Source: Hyphomicrobiales bacterium
GTDB taxonomy: Bacteria; Pseudomonadota; Alphaproteobacteria; Rhizobiales; Hyphomicrobiaceae
Direction: 5' to 3'
DNA length: 12,366 nt
Assembly (NCBI GenBank): GCA_017304275.1
Contig: JAFKKW010000337.1
Location: 1 to 12,366, forward strand
Made by a program: the position numbers and the translations under genes. Each line of letters opens with the position of its first letter. Within the stretch, counting starts at the first letter, position 1. A model generated the notes under the pieces. That model was not told the DNA's origin. It worked only from the letters and a program-made list of their open reading frames with translations, and did not search any database. Shown here in pieces: positions 11,617 to 12,366 of the stretch.

Positions 11617-12366
11617 TCAGAACTGTTCCGATTTTTCCGAGACTTCCTGGTACCACTTGCGCCGCGTACCGACGGCCGCGCGCATCTTCCAGCCCATGGT
11701 CTTCGGCGCGCTTTCGATCTTCTGTACGAGCTCGCCGATACGCCCGCGGATGAGATCCGCTTCTGTGGGTTTGATTGACGGAAATTCCGACAGATAGTCC
11801 GGCACGCGCTTGAGGTTGGTCGTGAACGTATAATAGAAGCCCCAGTCCTGGCGCATCAGGTCCACGATGTAATCGGTGTCGATCGATTTCGCTCCCGGCT
11901 GCTGGTGCGAAAGCGGATGCTCGAGCATCAGGACGATCGTGTCCTTGAAGTCCTTTAGGTTGATCTCGACGATCTGCATCTTCTCGAGCAGAAGGTCGGT
12001 GTTGCAGATCGTTGGGCTGTCGAGATGAAGCCGGCCCTTGAAGGGCACTTTGTGGCAGAAGTTGAGCTCGTCAGCGAACACATCGACATTGAGCTTTGTG
12101 TCCTTGTGCAGGTAGATGTGGCGCGAGCCTGCCGACGCGACATAGACGCCCTCGTCAGGAACGTAACCGCGTGCCGTCAGAAACTCCCGGATGGCTCGGT
12201 TCTGCTTCTTTTCTGCTCCGAAATCGACGTCGGTGAGGACACGTTTCATGTCCTGAAACAGGTGCAGATTGTTCGGACACTGGAGCCGGTAGGCGATGGA
12301 GCCGAGTATGCGGAGTCGTATACCGTTCTCCTCTGCATCGCGCACGAGGGCCAGCGCCTCGTCGAG
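11617..12366 (-). CDS. Nucleotidyltransferase-like protein, N-terminus cut by window edge
   Basis: The leftward frame is open from the right edge, giving 249 residues to a stop at 11617-11619. The GTG at 12345 is in frame but internal: the codons before it read LDEALAL and join smoothly, so the true start is outside the window. Residues 20-23 (ILGS) followed by TDVDF (Asp46, Asp48) and later LNVDVF (Asp95) resemble the GS-x(n)-DxD and third-aspartate layout of the nucleotidyltransferase fold. The gap between GS and DxD is longer than usual. The rest (TDLLLEKMQIVEINLKDFKD) recalls nucleotidyltransferase proteins of unknown substrate. No antitoxin or HEPN partner is visible on the downstream side. 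Fold call moderate, function unknown. Confidence 0.6.
   Translation of the reverse strand, partial: LDEALALVRDAEENGIRLRILGSIAYRLQCPNNLHLFQDMKRVLTDVDFGAEKKQNRAIREFLTARGYVPDEGVYVASAGSRHIYLHKDTKLNVDVFADELNFCHKVPFKGRLHLDSPTICNTDLLLEKMQIVEINLKDFKDTIVLMLEHPLSHQQPGAKSIDTDYIVDLMRQDWGFYYTFTTNLKRVPDYLSEFPSIKPTEADLIRGRIGELVQKIESAPKTMGWKMRAAVGTRRKWYQEVSEKSEQF

Noticed and set aside
12343..12345. GTG at 12345 as start of the nucleotidyltransferase-like gene
   Set aside because: The frame continues upstream to the window edge with helix-like residues LDEALAL joining directly, so this GTG is most likely an internal valine.

Overview
The window reads as alphaproteobacterial chromosome, most likely from the Hyphomicrobiales. 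It is GC-rich with high-GC third codon positions. It carries palindromic intergenic repeats of a style I associate with that order, and its gene families (CtaD, soluble PAS-type chemoreceptor, LysR-GST-PNPOx cluster) are typical of it. The species cannot be named from this sequence.

Layout, left to right. (1) 1-2220: a divergent cluster. A LysR-family regulator reads rightward; a glutathione S-transferase and then an FMN split-barrel (PNPOx-family) protein, cut by the window edge, read leftward. The shared 113-base intergenic region is AT-rich and holds a dyad. (2) 2489-5711: four tightly packed leftward genes, in transcription order a CuA-containing oxidase subunit II, a heme-copper oxidase subunit I, a SCO/SenC copper chaperone and a six-helix membrane protein. 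Subunit I keeps every heme and metal histidine, but the tyrosine normally cross-linked to a metal-ligand histidine is asparagine. The gene set and this substitution match the norSY-senC-orf1 cluster (sNOR, a CuA-type nitric oxide reductase) described in ammonia-oxidising bacteria. This is the most important system in the window. (3) 6031-7641: a complete A-type cytochrome aa3 subunit I (ctaD) with all catalytic residues, but with none of its usual partners (ctaC, ctaE, ctaB) inside the window. (4) 7642-8008: a gene-free gap with two operator-like palindromes, one of 33 bases with a single mismatched pair. (5) 8009-8980: an AraC-family regulator with a TTG start. (6) 9254-11111, rightward: a soluble chemoreceptor with two nearly identical PAS domains (BdlA-like architecture), then a 113-residue protein of unknown function. 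(7) 11112-11616: no intact gene, but relics of a glutaryl-CoA dehydrogenase and of the C-terminus of a CaiB/BaiF CoA-transferase, then an inverted repeat. (8) 11617 to the right edge: a leftward nucleotidyltransferase-like protein, cut by the edge.

Working together: the four-gene block is a self-contained NO-reductase-type module. SCO would load the CuA centre of subunit II, and CuA would pass electrons from a soluble donor to the heme-metal site of subunit I. The last gene probably helps assembly. The nearby ctaD, AraC regulator and PAS chemoreceptor suggest a region concerned with respiration and redox or gas sensing, but a regulatory link is inference only. Nothing phage-like, no transposase, tRNA, rRNA or CRISPR array was seen.
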